Origin: Cryoendolithus antarcticus
Taxonomy: Eukaryota; Ascomycota; Dothideomycetes; Cladosporiales; Cladosporiaceae
Direction: 5' to 3'
Assembly (NCBI GenBank): GCA_002077065.1
Contig: NAJO01000029.1
Span: forward strand, 124,001-188,000
Length of the DNA: 64,000 bases
Below, piece after piece: positions 31,959 to 42,361 of this stretch (within the stretch, counting starts at the first letter, position 1; each line of letters starts with the position of its first letter). The position numbers and the translations under genes were made by a program. The notes under the pieces were generated by a model, which worked only from the letters and a program-made list of their open reading frames with translations, ran no database searches and was not told where the DNA came from.

Positions 31959-34900
31959 CTAACGATTATCCCGCGCCTGGTACCGCACAATCTCGTCGGG
32001 GTTCCTCGTGACCCCAAACAGATAAGCCAGCTCCTGCACTCCCAGCCTGCTAATCTTCTTTCCCTCCTTCTCGTCCAAGGCAGTCTCGATCAACTGCCTC
32101 TTCTTCTCCTGTAGAGCTAGAATTCGATCCTCGACAGTCTCAGTGACAAGCACACGGTGGACCTTGACATCTCTCAACTGCCCAATCCGGTGCGCGCGAT
32201 CGATAGCCTGCTCCTCAATGTAAGGATTCCAGAAGGGATCCAGGATGATGACTTGACTGGCGACATTCAAGTTTAGTCCGGCGTTGCCAGCTTTGAGGGA
32301 GACGAGCATGATGCGTACGTTCTCACGTGGGGATTTGAAGTCGTCGACAGCGTCGCCACGGGCGGATGCGGCCATGCTGCCGTCGTAGCGGCGATACTTC
32401 CAGCCTTTCTCGTCGATGGGGATCTCCATCAGGTCAAGCAGACTGGTCCACTGGGAGAAGATGAGGACTTTCTCGCCGCCTAGCGTTGGGTCGTCGGGCG
32501 CAGAGATGATGGTGTCGAGGAGCTCCATGGTCTTATCGATCTTGGCACTGGATATGAATTCCTTGCGGAGCTTCTTGAGGTATTTCTTGCGAGCGCCTTG
32601 ATTGCGGGTTGACAGCTTCTTCAGCTCGGCAAGTGTAAGCTCGGCGTTCTTCTTGCCTTTGCCCTTACCCTTCATTGCGGCTTTGCCTTTGCCCTTGCCG
32701 GACGAGGTGCCCTCACCAGTTCCGTTCATCCAGGTGAAGGATTTCTCCTTGCTCTTCTTTTTCTTCTTCAGCTTGACTTTGCTGCTGCTGAACATACCCT
32801 GAGGACCGTGAGCAAGCTCGCCACCGCTTTCCTTCTTGAACTTGGGCTTCACATCACCCCCGCTCTCAGTCTCGGAATCGACATCCTCATCATTCACGAT
32901 GAAGCCACCAAGAGTATGATCCTGATCCTCGTCCTCACTCTCTGTCTCACTGTCCTCACTCTCAATCTCGGAATCCTCTGGCCCATTTTCCACCGCCAGC
33001 GCCTCGCGCTCAGCCTCCGTGAACGACTCAGGCATGTGAATCTTCCGGAAGCTGTTGAAGTCCGTGATTCTCTTCGGGTCGACCTTGGCACGGCAGTGCG
33101 GGCACTTCACAGAAGCGCCACCTTCACCGTCCGCTTCACCAACCGCGGTAGCGTTGGCAGGGTCGGCCAGGGTAGCGAAGCAGTCGCGGCAGGTGTCGTG
33201 ACCACAGGGTACGAAGATCGCCGGATTCGTGCAAGCGTCAAGACAGATCGGGCACTCGAAGTTGCCGTCAGTATCTTTGATGCGACTGATGACTTGCTCA
33301 GATAGCTCCTTGGCCAGCGCCTCCATGTCTGCGATCGTGACACCGGCGGCTTCGGACACGCTGAAGTCTTTGATGAGATGCGGATGACAGCAAGCTTGAC
33401 GAAGACGAAGCAATAGAACCAGAATGGCCGTGTATGACCGTCCGACTGTGCCAGCTTTGAGGTAACGGTTGAATTGCACAGCAGTCTTAGTCTCGAGCGC
33501 GGTATACAGACTCTTCTCATCGTCGTTGAAGACCGGATTGTCGACTTCGGTCGTACGCTCTGGGAGAACGATGATCGGCTTGCCTTGGAACTCACTCTTC
33601 TTCGTACGCCGAATCATAAGCTTCACGCACAGCGTCTGAAGCTTCTTCATCGCTTGACCGCGGAAACCGTCATCAGACGACTTGAGAGGCTGTGTGAAGT
33701 CCTTGCGGAAGGTCTCCCAGACGTTGTACGGTCTGATGCGGAGGAAGCGGATCAGTGAGTACAGCTCCTCGACGTTGTTCATCATGGGCGTGCCAGTCAT
33801 GCACCAGCGATACGTAGCTTGCAGGGAACAGGCGGCTTTGGCTGACTGTGTGCTCTTGTTCTTGATGTTTTGCGCTTCATCAAGAATCACCCGATACCAG
33901 TGATAGTCCTCGCCGATGAGGGCGCACTGCTCGCGTGGATATGGTCGTGCAGTGGGATCATTCTTCTTGCGCAGGGCAAAGGCCTCCCGTTTCTTCAGCT
34001 CGCTAGCTAGGCTGCCGAAAGTCGTCAGCACGACATCATACTTCCTCAACGCATCGAAGCTCTTCGCTTTGCCCTGACCATGGTGCGTGAAGACTGTAAG
34101 TGCATGCCGTCCGGTCTTGATCCGGGTCGCGATCTCTTGCTTCCATTGGCGTAGCAGCGCGACAGGCGCCACAATCAGATTCGTCTTGCAGCGAGGATCT
34201 TCTGACTTGCGCGTGACCATCAGCGAGATCATCTGTATGGTCTTTCCTAGGCCCATGTCGTCGCCGAGGATGCCGCCCTTGTTCGCACCCTCCTCACTCC
34301 CCTTCATCCAAGTCAGACCTAGTTCTTGGTACTTGTGTAAGGTGACTGCCATCGACGCCGGCGTCTTCACCAGCAGCTCTTCGGGCATGTCATCGTCAGG
34401 GCGGATGTTGTCGAGCAGAGCGTTAATCTCTTCGCGCGTCTTCTCGGGATTGTGGTCGTGTATTGCGTTGTAGCGCGTGTTGTACAAGTCATCGTGGCCT
34501 TGGTAGCCAGGTGCGCGAGCGCCGTAGCCAGCGAACTCGACGTCACTGTCGTCGTCGTCCAGGTCAATCGGTCTTGCGTACGGGCCATTGATCAGACCGT
34601 TGAGCTGGTTGACCGTCGATCCGAGTGTGTTCGCGGCGCCGTTCATGGCCCGGCCAGATAAGCGCGCGATGAACTGACCGGGCGTCTCACCAGGCATCAT
34701 ATGTAGCGCCCCTGCGTTTGGCTGCTGCACAGGTGCTCGTGGAGTGGAAGGCAGCGGAGGCAGACGATTATATACCGGCTGTCCACCACAGCCTGAAGAC
34801 ATCGATGGACTTCCTGGGTAGGCTCCAGGCATCTGCATCGAATTTGCTGCTGTATACATGCCATTCGAGACATTTGGTGAAAGTCCTGGCAGCTGCTGGC

Positions 34901-36005
34901 GATGTATGCTTGGAAGCGTCTGGTTGCGTGTAGCTAGTCCACGATCATTAGGCGTGAAATGCTGCGGCATGATCTCAGCCAGACCATCGTCATCGTCGCT
35001 GCCGTCTCCAGTCAAGTCCACGACTTGCGCGCGTGTGCGCTGCGGTAATCGCTGTGGTGGCAAAGCCAGAGAAGGCTCACGCTTGATGCCATTGTGATGG
35101 CTGTGGCCGTAGCCTGACTCCGGCTTGACGTGATGACCGTGGCCATTGCTCTGTCCGTGCGGTTGACTCGGCTTTGGCAGGTGGCTGTCGGGTGCACCAT
35201 ACAGCGAGTTCGACTGTGGGCGATGCACGCTGCTCTGCCCATTTACTGGCGTAGGCGGTATGTGATAGCCGTTGCTCTGTCCGAATACTGGCCTACTCTC
35301 CTGCTTTACCGCCGCTGGTGGAGGTGGTCTAGCCCAGCTCCCATCTCCTCTCAGCGTGGTCTGCACGCCCGAAGGACCTCGACTCGAGCTCGCCATCGCA
35401 CCGCCACTCTGTCCACTCAAACTTCTGGCAAAGTCCTCGTCTGCTCTCCGAGCCGCTAATTGCCTCGCGATCGCAGCCTCAGCCGCCATCTGCCGCCGCT
35501 TCGCAGCCTCCAAGCCGTTCCCGGCAGCAGCACTCGCAGGCTGATCTAGCGTTGGCCAATCGAACGATCCATGTGACGAAGGTGTACCAGCAGATGAAGG
35601 TTCCGGCGTGTTGCGCTTTGAAGGATAGTCTGGGTAGGCACCGCTCTCTGGCCTTGCTCTCTTCAGCCCTGCGCCACCAGCATACCCACTGTTCGACGAT
35701 CCTGATGAAACGCGACTGTTGCTCGGCGCACCCAACGCTGGATATGATGGCCCGTCATTCACACCATCGTAGCTCGATATGCCGTTGCCGTAACCCACCG
35801 GTCCACCACCATAGCCATTCGTGCCCACATCTTGACTTCCGCTCTGCTCGAGCGCCTGCAGCCTCTCATTCAGGTCACGCCTCGCATCCTCTATCTCCGC
35901 GAGTCGCTCTTCGTAGCTGTCAGACGCCTCCTCGAGAGTCATAAAGAGGTAGTCCTGGAAGGCCAGCTCCTCCTCGATGGCCTCTCGCGAAGTAAGGTCG
36001 GCCAT
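31959..36005 (-). CDS. ULS1: Uls1-like SNF2 translocase with RING finger
   Basis: SNF2-family DNA translocase of the Rad5/Rad16/Uls1 group with a RING inserted between the two helicase lobes. ATG 36005 (MADLTSREAIEEELAFQDYL) is preferred; the frame is open a further 42 codons upstream. Product 1,348 residues, one exon. N-terminal coiled coil, then a long disordered region with VVDLTGDGSDDDD and PIDLDDDDSDVEF, two strong candidate SUMO-interaction motifs. Walker A DDMGLGKT has Lys588; DEAQ box VILDEAQNIKN; RING near 918-970 from CPICLDACTNPAIFVPCGHD; acidic and Lys-rich inserts; C-terminal motif AIDRAHRIGQ. No HIRAN domain, unlike Rad5/HLTF. The layout fits a SUMO-targeted ligase/translocase such as budding yeast Uls1 or fission yeast Rrp1/Rrp2; orthology is inferred. 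Confidence 0.87.
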   Translation of the reverse strand: MADLTSREAIEEELAFQDYLFMTLEEASDSYEERLAEIEDARRDLNERLQALEQSGSQDVGTNGYGGGPVGYGNGISSYDGVNDGPSYPALGAPSNSRVSSGSSNSGYAGGAGLKRARPESGAYPDYPSKRNTPEPSSAGTPSSHGSFDWPTLDQPASAAAGNGLEAAKRRQMAAEAAIARQLAARRADEDFARSLSGQSGGAMASSSRGPSGVQTTLRGDGSWARPPPPAAVKQESRPVFGQSNGYHIPPTPVNGQSSVHRPQSNSLYGAPDSHLPKPSQPHGQSNGHGHHVKPESGYGHSHHNGIKREPSLALPPQRLPQRTRAQVVDLTGDGSDDDDGLAEIMPQHFTPNDRGLATRNQTLPSIHRQQLPGLSPNVSNGMYTAANSMQMPGAYPGSPSMSSGCGGQPVYNRLPPLPSTPRAPVQQPNAGALHMMPGETPGQFIARLSGRAMNGAANTLGSTVNQLNGLINGPYARPIDLDDDDSDVEFAGYGARAPGYQGHDDLYNTRYNAIHDHNPEKTREEINALLDNIRPDDDMPEELLVKTPASMAVTLHKYQELGLTWMKGSEEGANKGGILGDDMGLGKTIQMISLMVTRKSEDPRCKTNLIVAPVALLRQWKQEIATRIKTGRHALTVFTHHGQGKAKSFDALRKYDVVLTTFGSLASELKKREAFALRKKNDPTARPYPREQCALIGEDYHWYRVILDEAQNIKNKSTQSAKAACSLQATYRWCMTGTPMMNNVEELYSLIRFLRIRPYNVWETFRKDFTQPLKSSDDGFRGQAMKKLQTLCVKLMIRRTKKSEFQGKPIIVLPERTTEVDNPVFNDDEKSLYTALETKTAVQFNRYLKAGTVGRSYTAILVLLLRLRQACCHPHLIKDFSVSEAAGVTIADMEALAKELSEQVISRIKDTDGNFECPICLDACTNPAIFVPCGHDTCRDCFATLADPANATAVGEADGEGGASVKCPHCRAKVDPKRITDFNSFRKIHMPESFTEAEREALAVENGPEDSEIESEDSETESEDEDQDHTLGGFIVNDEDVDSETESGGDVKPKFKKESGGELAHGPQGMFSSSKVKLKKKKKSKEKSFTWMNGTGEGTSSGKGKGKAAMKGKGKGKKNAELTLAELKKLSTRNQGARKKYLKKLRKEFISSAKIDKTMELLDTIISAPDDPTLGGEKVLIFSQWTSLLDLMEIPIDEKGWKYRRYDGSMAASARGDAVDDFKSPRENVRIMLVSLKAGNAGLNLNVASQVIILDPFWNPYIEEQAIDRAHRIGQLRDVKVHRVLVTETVEDRILALQEKKRQLIETALDEKEGKKISRLGVQELAYLFGVTRNPDEIVRYQARDNR

Positions 36006-36561
36006 CTCGTTGAACCCAGAGGCAAACCCCACGGGTATGTCAAGGAACTCAAGTCGTTGAGTGTAGGTCAAGGCAGGGTGGCGAGAAGAACCCGAAAGTA
36101 AAGAATCGGGTGGACGTCGTAGCCGTGGCAAAGTCTCGTGAAATCCCGATCTCCCTCACCTAGGAACCGACTTCCTCACTCGCCCCACCCTGCTGTGCCT
36201 TCACTCCGCCTCCTCACTTCACCGCGCAGCCTGAACTTCCGTCCTCAAACTCCCCTCTCCCAGGTCGCGAGTCGTGGTCGGTCGTCTAGTTGTCTCGTCG
36301 CTTCATGTCGTTAGTCAAGTCTTTACACATCGTTCCTCATGGCACTCCAGTCCAGCTGTCAACATCTCTCGAAATCGCCTCTATGAAGTAAGAAGAGGCG
36401 AAGTGAAGTGAGGCCTCACGCCTTGTCCTCAGTCAATATGGTCCCGCAACGGGTGTGCCTGAACTCTATCTTGCGCGTGAGGTGACACGCTGGTCCGAGC
36501 TTGCGACTGCAATCCACAAGATGCATAATTCGCGACTGTAGGGAAACAACTTGCATGAGCG
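36006..36561. promoter_or_regulatory. Divergent promoter region, ULS1-like / unknown gene
   Basis: About 555 bp. The part just upstream of the minus-strand gene (36150-36260) is pyrimidine-rich on the plus strand (CTCC/CCTC runs). No coding frame is supported apart from the 42-codon upstream extension of the ULS1-like frame. Confidence 0.4.
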
Positions 36562-37398
36562 ATGCTAACTCTCGGGCCGAGAAGTGCACTCGCTCAGAAG
36601 ACGCTACTCTCAGCCGTCTCGTTACGCCAGCTCAGGCTGCGCCCGACTGCGGCTCTGTCTCAATGCACTGTTAGGCAACCCTCGCCACAACAGTCACTCC
36701 AAACTCGTGCTTTTGTCCAGTCGGCGAGAGTCAACCTGACTTTGCGGTCCCCATACCGCAACATCCATGATGGTCTAGTGGAAGACAAGCACGACAAATG
36801 GGGCTGGGTCATCTACCGCTGCTCCTACGCAGACGACTTAGCCTGGGAGCGCTTCAAGCAAAGCATCACCCAGCAAACTCGACGTCAGATTCTCAAGTCC
36901 GACGCGCCCGAAGCTCTCGATAGCCTCGAATGGACCTTTGTGTCCGACCGCCCAATGCTGGAGAACATCCCCATGAACCAACTTCGCTCTCATTTCAACT
37001 CCTGGGCCGCTACGGCTGTCCAGACCGAGCAACCTCGCGCTACTGACCATATTCTGCAGCTCAGCGGCCCACGCTACAACTACTTCATCCAAGTCGACGA
37101 ACAAGCCCTACAGTCCGTGGTCTCGCCAACAGAGCAAGACCCACTTCGCAGCGGCCTGGTAAAATTCGTAGACGCAAGGTGGAGGCCCCTCGCTGAAGCA
37201 TTCCCTGGTCAGATCGAAGAGCCAAGGCCCGAAGACGTGCTCGAGCCTGTTGATGGATGTACGGAGGAGAACGTGGGATGGATGCTGATTTCACCTGGGA
37301 TGATTGGGGCAGGTTTCTACGAGGCGTCGTATAGCTTTAGCTTCATGGGCGCGTGGTATGTACACTATGTAAGGCCACCTGAACATGTCTGGGATTGA
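36562..37398 (+). CDS. Uncharacterised protein with mitochondrial-type leader
   Basis: 278 residues, one exon. I do not recognise a named domain. Residues 1 to about 65 contain many Arg, Ser, Gln and Leu and no acidic residue, a strong mitochondrial-presequence pattern. The mature part begins near HDGLVEDKHDKWGWVIYRCS, followed by YADDLAWERFKQSI. Similar WGWVIYRC-type starts occur in uncharacterised fungal proteins as far as I recall. A central block has DHILQLSGPRYNYFIQVDEQ and KFVDARWRPL; the C-terminus is aromatic (FYEASYSFSFMGAWYVHYV). No transmembrane run long enough for an integral protein and no catalytic motif. Confidence 0.7.
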   Translation: MLTLGPRSALAQKTLLSAVSLRQLRLRPTAALSQCTVRQPSPQQSLQTRAFVQSARVNLTLRSPYRNIHDGLVEDKHDKWGWVIYRCSYADDLAWERFKQSITQQTRRQILKSDAPEALDSLEWTFVSDRPMLENIPMNQLRSHFNSWAATAVQTEQPRATDHILQLSGPRYNYFIQVDEQALQSVVSPTEQDPLRSGLVKFVDARWRPLAEAFPGQIEEPRPEDVLEPVDGCTEENVGWMLISPGMIGAGFYEASYSFSFMGAWYVHYVRPPEHVWD

Positions 37399-37686
37399 TC
37401 AATTGTATCAATAATCGTACCGTACCATGAACCTCGGTCCTCAAACGCAAGTCTCGGCCCTGGTATCGCGTTCTCAATCTCCGGGACCTCTCTCAGGGAC
37501 AGAAAGGCGAATGCAAGCAGGTATCACCAAGAGAACTGTGCATGGTCATACTCTCATTACCAATATCCAGCCTACATACAGCCGCCAACGACATAAAGTC
37601 TATATGTCCAACGCGCCCGCTAAGTTCTGCTCGATCGATGAAACCCAAAAGCCTCATTGCAACGCCCGCCGTCCGTGATGCGGCGA

Positions 37687-39944
37687 TCAGTCCACCTTCA
37701 CCACCCCATAGACTTTTCTTACAAAGCCGTACCCAGTGAGGAACCCCACGCTGCCCATCGCAAGCCCGTAGACTCCACAAGCCAGGCCCGCGTAGCAGAA
37801 AAACAGCACGCCGCTGACTAGACCCTGGATGTGCAGGTAATAGGTGTAGTAGTATGCGCAATAGGCGAAGATCCAGACTGCACTGGAGGAACCGAAGAGG
37901 AAGGAGCGCATGTGCCAGGCGTGGTTCTGCATTTCATTAGTGCCGTGTCATGGTGGAGATGTCAAGGTGTGAGATCTTACCTCAGCGCAAAGCTGAATGT
38001 ACACAGCGATGACCGTCGTCTCCATCACAACCAATATTAGTATTACAAATACCACTGCCAAGAAGCCAAAGACGTAGTAATGCCCGCTTTTGTCTTGCCA
38101 AAGATTCCGGAAGACGAATAGAAGCTCGATGAACATTACTGCGAACGGAATGCTGCCCGCTATGAGTATAGCCTGCAGCGTGCGAAGGTACCAAGGCTGC
38201 GCTGGGATTTGACGCGGTATAGCGTTAGCCTTAATCGGGTGCGCATACGGTCCCGCCCGAGCGAAGCCATACCAGGAGCCGATGTAGACCAGTGGAAGCT
38301 GTATCAACAGCCACAGCGCCAGTAGAGCGAAGAGTGTGCCCAGTGGTATGGCAGTAGACGAAGCATTGGCCCAGACGAACAGATTGAGGATGAAGATCGT
38401 GGCGAAAAGTAGGCCAGGGAACAGCGAGGCCGTCACGACAGCGTTGTGCTTCCATAGTGTGCCTCCGAATGTGCGGTACAGACGACCAGAGAAGTAGCCG
38501 CTGAATGCGCCGGCAAGGATGAAAAGGAATATGCCGACAGAGATGAAGCCGCCGCGGAAGCTCGGATTCAGCACGCCGAAGCAGGAAAGGACGAGAAGTC
38601 CGAGGCACATGATGATCAATTGAACACCAGAGCCGACCAGTGGTGCGAGAATGTGGCCGTGTGCTGGAGTACGGAAGACATCGCCGTGGATAAGTTTCCA
38701 GCCTGTAACGTCCTCTGCAATCTCATCATCCGATGCAGCGTCATCTGCTGGATCCGCATCGACTTGTTCGAGCAAGCCACCTTTCTCGTTACTCTTCCGT
38801 GGTGACCGCAGACCTTTGCTGAACTTGCCCAGACGAATTTTGCCATCCTCCAGCATGCCTTCTGCCAGACCCTTGATCTCGCCGCGAATGGTGCGAGCCA
38901 GTATGACGGCGACAATGGCCGTGAGCACTGCAAGGATGACAAGCGAGTTGACGATGGCCAGCCAGTGTACCTTGGTGCCATCTTCCTGATTCACGAAGTA
39001 CAGATCCCATCGGTTCGCCCACTCCAACTTCTCATCCTCTCGGAAGTAGACGCTGTAGGAGTACGGGATGGTCAGAGTTGCATCCGGAGCTCCATCATCA
39101 ATCTCAGTGGGTGTGTATGATGTGTCCAAATCTCTCGTCAGAGTCATGTTCGTCGCGTTTCGAGCCATTGTCAGCTCCATTCCAGTGTGCACACTGTGAA
39201 GATCTGCAGGTAGCCCGTTCATTCTATTACCTGCCTCGATTGACTTCGGATACGCTTCGAAGCCCACGATGACTTTCTTCCCTTGCTGCCCGTCTCGTCC
39301 AGGTGCCGTGTGGTAGCGGATTACGATCGTAACATGATTGTTGATGAAGAATCGTTGTTTCCCGGTGACAGCATCGTGATCCGAGTAACCCATCTTGAAA
39401 CCCGAAGAATAATACTTTCGGCTCTTGTCCACTGTTACAAAGCTCGTCGCCGCGGGGAGGTTATCCACGATCCACTCCGCCATGTACCCGTTCTTGACCA
39501 CCTCAACTGCCTTCCTCAGTCCTGCTCTGTCGACCTTGTGACTGCAGAGGTAGTGAGCCTCGTCGTCCTTTAGCATCTCCAGCTCATAGTCGGACACCAT
39601 GATACGGTCTCCCCGCAAGACCTCTCCAAGGTTGAGAGCAACATTGGAGCCGGAGATGAGACCAGTGCCGGGCCTTGTTCGTCCGCTCGGAGCGCACACG
39701 AATGGTAGCTCGGAGTAAGCGTACTGTATCTGGGTGTTGTCACTGTAGATCTTGTTGACGAACAGTGGGATAGAATCGCCATCTCGCCATGATTTGATCG
39801 ACCAGCCTGTGAATGTCAGTCTTGAGCGATCTGTCTTGTGAAGCCATGGGACTTACCAGGTATGTAAAATCCATGTACGCTGTGCAGGCCCGCGAGCAAC
39901 AGCAGTGCCCCGAAGAGCACTGTGATCCGGAAGTCGGCAGCCAT
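37687..39944 (-). CDS. TM9 superfamily (EMP70) membrane protein
   Basis: Nine-span endosome/Golgi membrane protein of the EMP70/TM9SF family, linked to membrane sorting and copper homeostasis in yeast. Three exons: 39944-39857, 39806-37981 and 37926-37687 (introns 50 and 54 bp); 717 residues. Residues 1-25 form a cleavable signal peptide, ending before FYIPGWSIKSWRDGDSIPLF, the family's hallmark start. The luminal domain includes SELPFVCAPSG and runs to the first span at about WLAIVNSLVILAVLTAIVAV. Eight further hydrophobic segments follow; the last, in exon 3, is preceded by QLCAENHAWHMRSFLFGSSS, the conserved C-terminal block. The tail ends GYGFVRKVYGVVKVD, the usual Lys-containing COPI-type signal. 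Confidence 0.93.
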
Positions 39945-40633
39945 GTGGCTATGTGTGTGTGTTCCTCTCTCAGCTTGCCGAAGGGATGGCAAGTTGCACT
40001 CTTCTTTGCTTTAGCACAAGCTGTCCATTGACGAAGTACCGTCGGGTCAGCCACACGATATCCAGTAATATCGAGTGATGAAAGCCGATCCAGTGGTATG
40101 TGGACTTCGAGCTTCCCCGGTGCGTGCTGACACGAGCTCCAATCCGTTGAACAATAATTCCGATTACCGACGCAGGTACAGGCTGATCGGAAACTCGCAG
40201 CTTCTTCTTCGGAAGTCTTGCACGTGGCCCTTTTTCCTTCAGTCAATGTTCTCTCACAGCGTACACTCAAGCGAGTGAAATCGGCAGCAAAGCGCCAGGC
40301 AATATGAACGATCGTCAGGAGTGGAGCGAGTGGCTGGCTATGCAGTTTGAGACCAGATGGAGATGGGAGAAGATAAGGACAACGCGACTCGAGCTAGAAG
40401 CTCTCAGGGACTGAATCGTGCATAACCGGTGACGGACCAAACCCCTATGGGAATGGCGGCCGCTTTTTCCGTGAACGTTGAGAAAATGGAGCCATAGCTT
40501 ACCGGAGCTTGTGAAGGCGTGGTCTTGGAGATGGACTTCACCTCTCAGTGATCAAGCAACGGTGACTCATGCGTGAACAAACAACGACATTTGTGATACG
40601 ACATCGCGACACGCTCAACCGTGTAGAGCTATC
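39945..40633. other. Intergenic, TM9 promoter and 3' of unknown gene
   Basis: About 690 bp. Frames at 40075-40278 and 40569-40859 are short and lack domains. Nothing else recognised. Confidence 0.5.
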
Positions 40634-42019
40634 TCAATCGGCCATGTACCATGTTGCGAGATATCCATCAACCAGCCCATCCACCAAAAGGTTCGATCGA
40701 CCTTTGCGTTTGCGCAGTCGTATCGTCGGTGTCACTGTTTGCAACTCCAGCGACGTCTCGCAGGCAGTTTCGAATACGGCAGCACACGACATCGCCCACT
40801 CACTAGATGCTATATGCTGGCCAGGCAGAGGCGGCAGCGGCTTGCCGAGCCGGAGCTGATGCTCTCGGCTGGGCATGGTTGACACACTGGTCGCTGCTGA
40901 TAGCGAAGCTCTGATGTTGGAAACCTCGTCGGACACCCCGCTAGGCAAAGCGGGAATGTCTTTCAGAGGCTCTTTTGCCTGTGACCTGCTCAAATGTCTG
41001 GACGGTGCGCGGCTCCTCGAGGCCGTGGCCATATTGTCGTGCCATGCGGAGCTCTTGAATCGATGCCCGGTCCTTAAACGCGCCATCCTACCAGTGATGA
41101 TGCTCTTTATCTCAGCTCGTGTAGCCAGAGCACATCCGGCAGCTTCTGTCCCGGCGGTATTGCGGTCTAGCAGATCCTCGCGAGGTTGGGCCAACTGCGA
41201 TGCATCTCCGCCACGAAGATGCGGTCTTGTCCTTTCGGTAGAGTCTGCGACCCTGATGCTTGTGTCGCCCGCCTTGGGAAGTGCGGCGCTTCTGCTGAGT
41301 GGCACCGTAGTTTCCCTGGACAGTATACTCTCCTCCATTCCGGCGTTCGGAAGTTGTTGACTCGGGCTGTGCTTTGCGGTCCTATCCATCGAAGCAGATC
41401 GTACCGCCACAGCGTCTTCAGTCCCCCCACCCATCCCGACCGGCCTTCTCACATGCCCCATGCCCGCTCTCTTCTCTTCCTCTCTCTGATCCCACTCCCA
41501 GCCCTCCAACTTCGCTCTCGCTTCCCTCCTCTTCAGCTCCAACACCTTCTCTCTATCTCTCGCTTCCACCAACATCTTTTCTCCATCGATATCTATCAGT
41601 CCCCCTCCGTCTTTCATGAAGCTTTCAAAAAGGAGATGCTGATATCTCTCTTTCTCCATTTCCAGCACTGCAGGGATATGCAGACGATCGACGATCCGCT
41701 TGGATGGGTATGGCGGTGGCGAAAGTGGAAGGTGCGACGGATGGTGAGGCTGGCGCTGGATCCATCTATGGTCGTGAATGCTTGGCTGTTGTGGTGATGC
41801 TGGTGCGTAGGCGATCGGAACCCGGTAGGGACGAACAGCTGAGAAGGTCGATGTGGAGGTCGATGGGATCTTGATAGGGACACAGTCTGGCAAGTTTTCT
41901 GGCGTACTCTGCTTGGCGATAAGCGGTGCTGATGATGGTGTCCTCGGACAGGTCATCTGAGCAAGCCCGCCAACGTATGTGCCTTGGTCGAATGGTGGTG
42001 GTGGAGGTGAGGAGTCCAT
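40634..42019 (-). CDS. Uncharacterised disordered protein
   Basis: 461 residues from ATG 42019 (MDSSPPPPPFDQ), one exon. Mostly low-complexity and probably disordered: Pro-rich N-terminus, a charged helical centre near KMLVEARDREKVLELKRREA, and a Ser/Arg-rich C-terminal half. One short conserved-looking motif is RLGKPLPPLPGQ, the KPLPPLP type seen in many fungal scaffold or signalling proteins. No signal peptide or membrane span, no known domain. The absence of stops over 1.4 kb and the motif support it being real. The minus-strand frame at 41766-42254 overlaps its start and may be a 5' leader rather than coding. Confidence 0.6.
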   Translation of the reverse strand: MDSSPPPPPFDQGTYVGGLAQMTCPRTPSSAPLIAKQSTPENLPDCVPIKIPSTSTSTFSAVRPYRVPIAYAPASPQQPSIHDHRWIQRQPHHPSHLPLSPPPYPSKRIVDRLHIPAVLEMEKERYQHLLFESFMKDGGGLIDIDGEKMLVEARDREKVLELKRREARAKLEGWEWDQREEEKRAGMGHVRRPVGMGGGTEDAVAVRSASMDRTAKHSPSQQLPNAGMEESILSRETTVPLSRSAALPKAGDTSIRVADSTERTRPHLRGGDASQLAQPREDLLDRNTAGTEAAGCALATRAEIKSIITGRMARLRTGHRFKSSAWHDNMATASRSRAPSRHLSRSQAKEPLKDIPALPSGVSDEVSNIRASLSAATSVSTMPSREHQLRLGKPLPPLPGQHIASSEWAMSCAAVFETACETSLELQTVTPTIRLRKRKGRSNLLVDGLVDGYLATWYMAD

Positions 42020-42361
42020 CGAATTTATCAAGTCGCTTGTGGCGCAAAGCGTTCAGGTCGGGCCTCCTGAACCAGATGCTCGTTGCGCGGATCGCTGGAG
42101 CAGTGAGGGAGACTTTCTCAAGCTGCTCAGTATGATGGTCAGCTGCTTCGACAGACATGCGCTGCAGTGGGAAACGTGATAGCAGTATGAAAGAACGTGG
42201 ATGCGCAGCGACGAGATCACCTACCCTGCTACATTCACTTACATCTGTCACCATTCACCAACGCATCTCGATCGATGCTGCACGAGCTGGCAGTGTGGGT
42301 CAATACAGACGGCGGTATTCGCCCTGCGGTTCGGGCTCGAGTGATATGATTGCCATGATGC
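42020..42361. other. Intergenic, unknown gene 5' and HET gene 3'
   Basis: About 340 bp separating two minus-strand genes. No supported feature. Confidence 0.4.
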
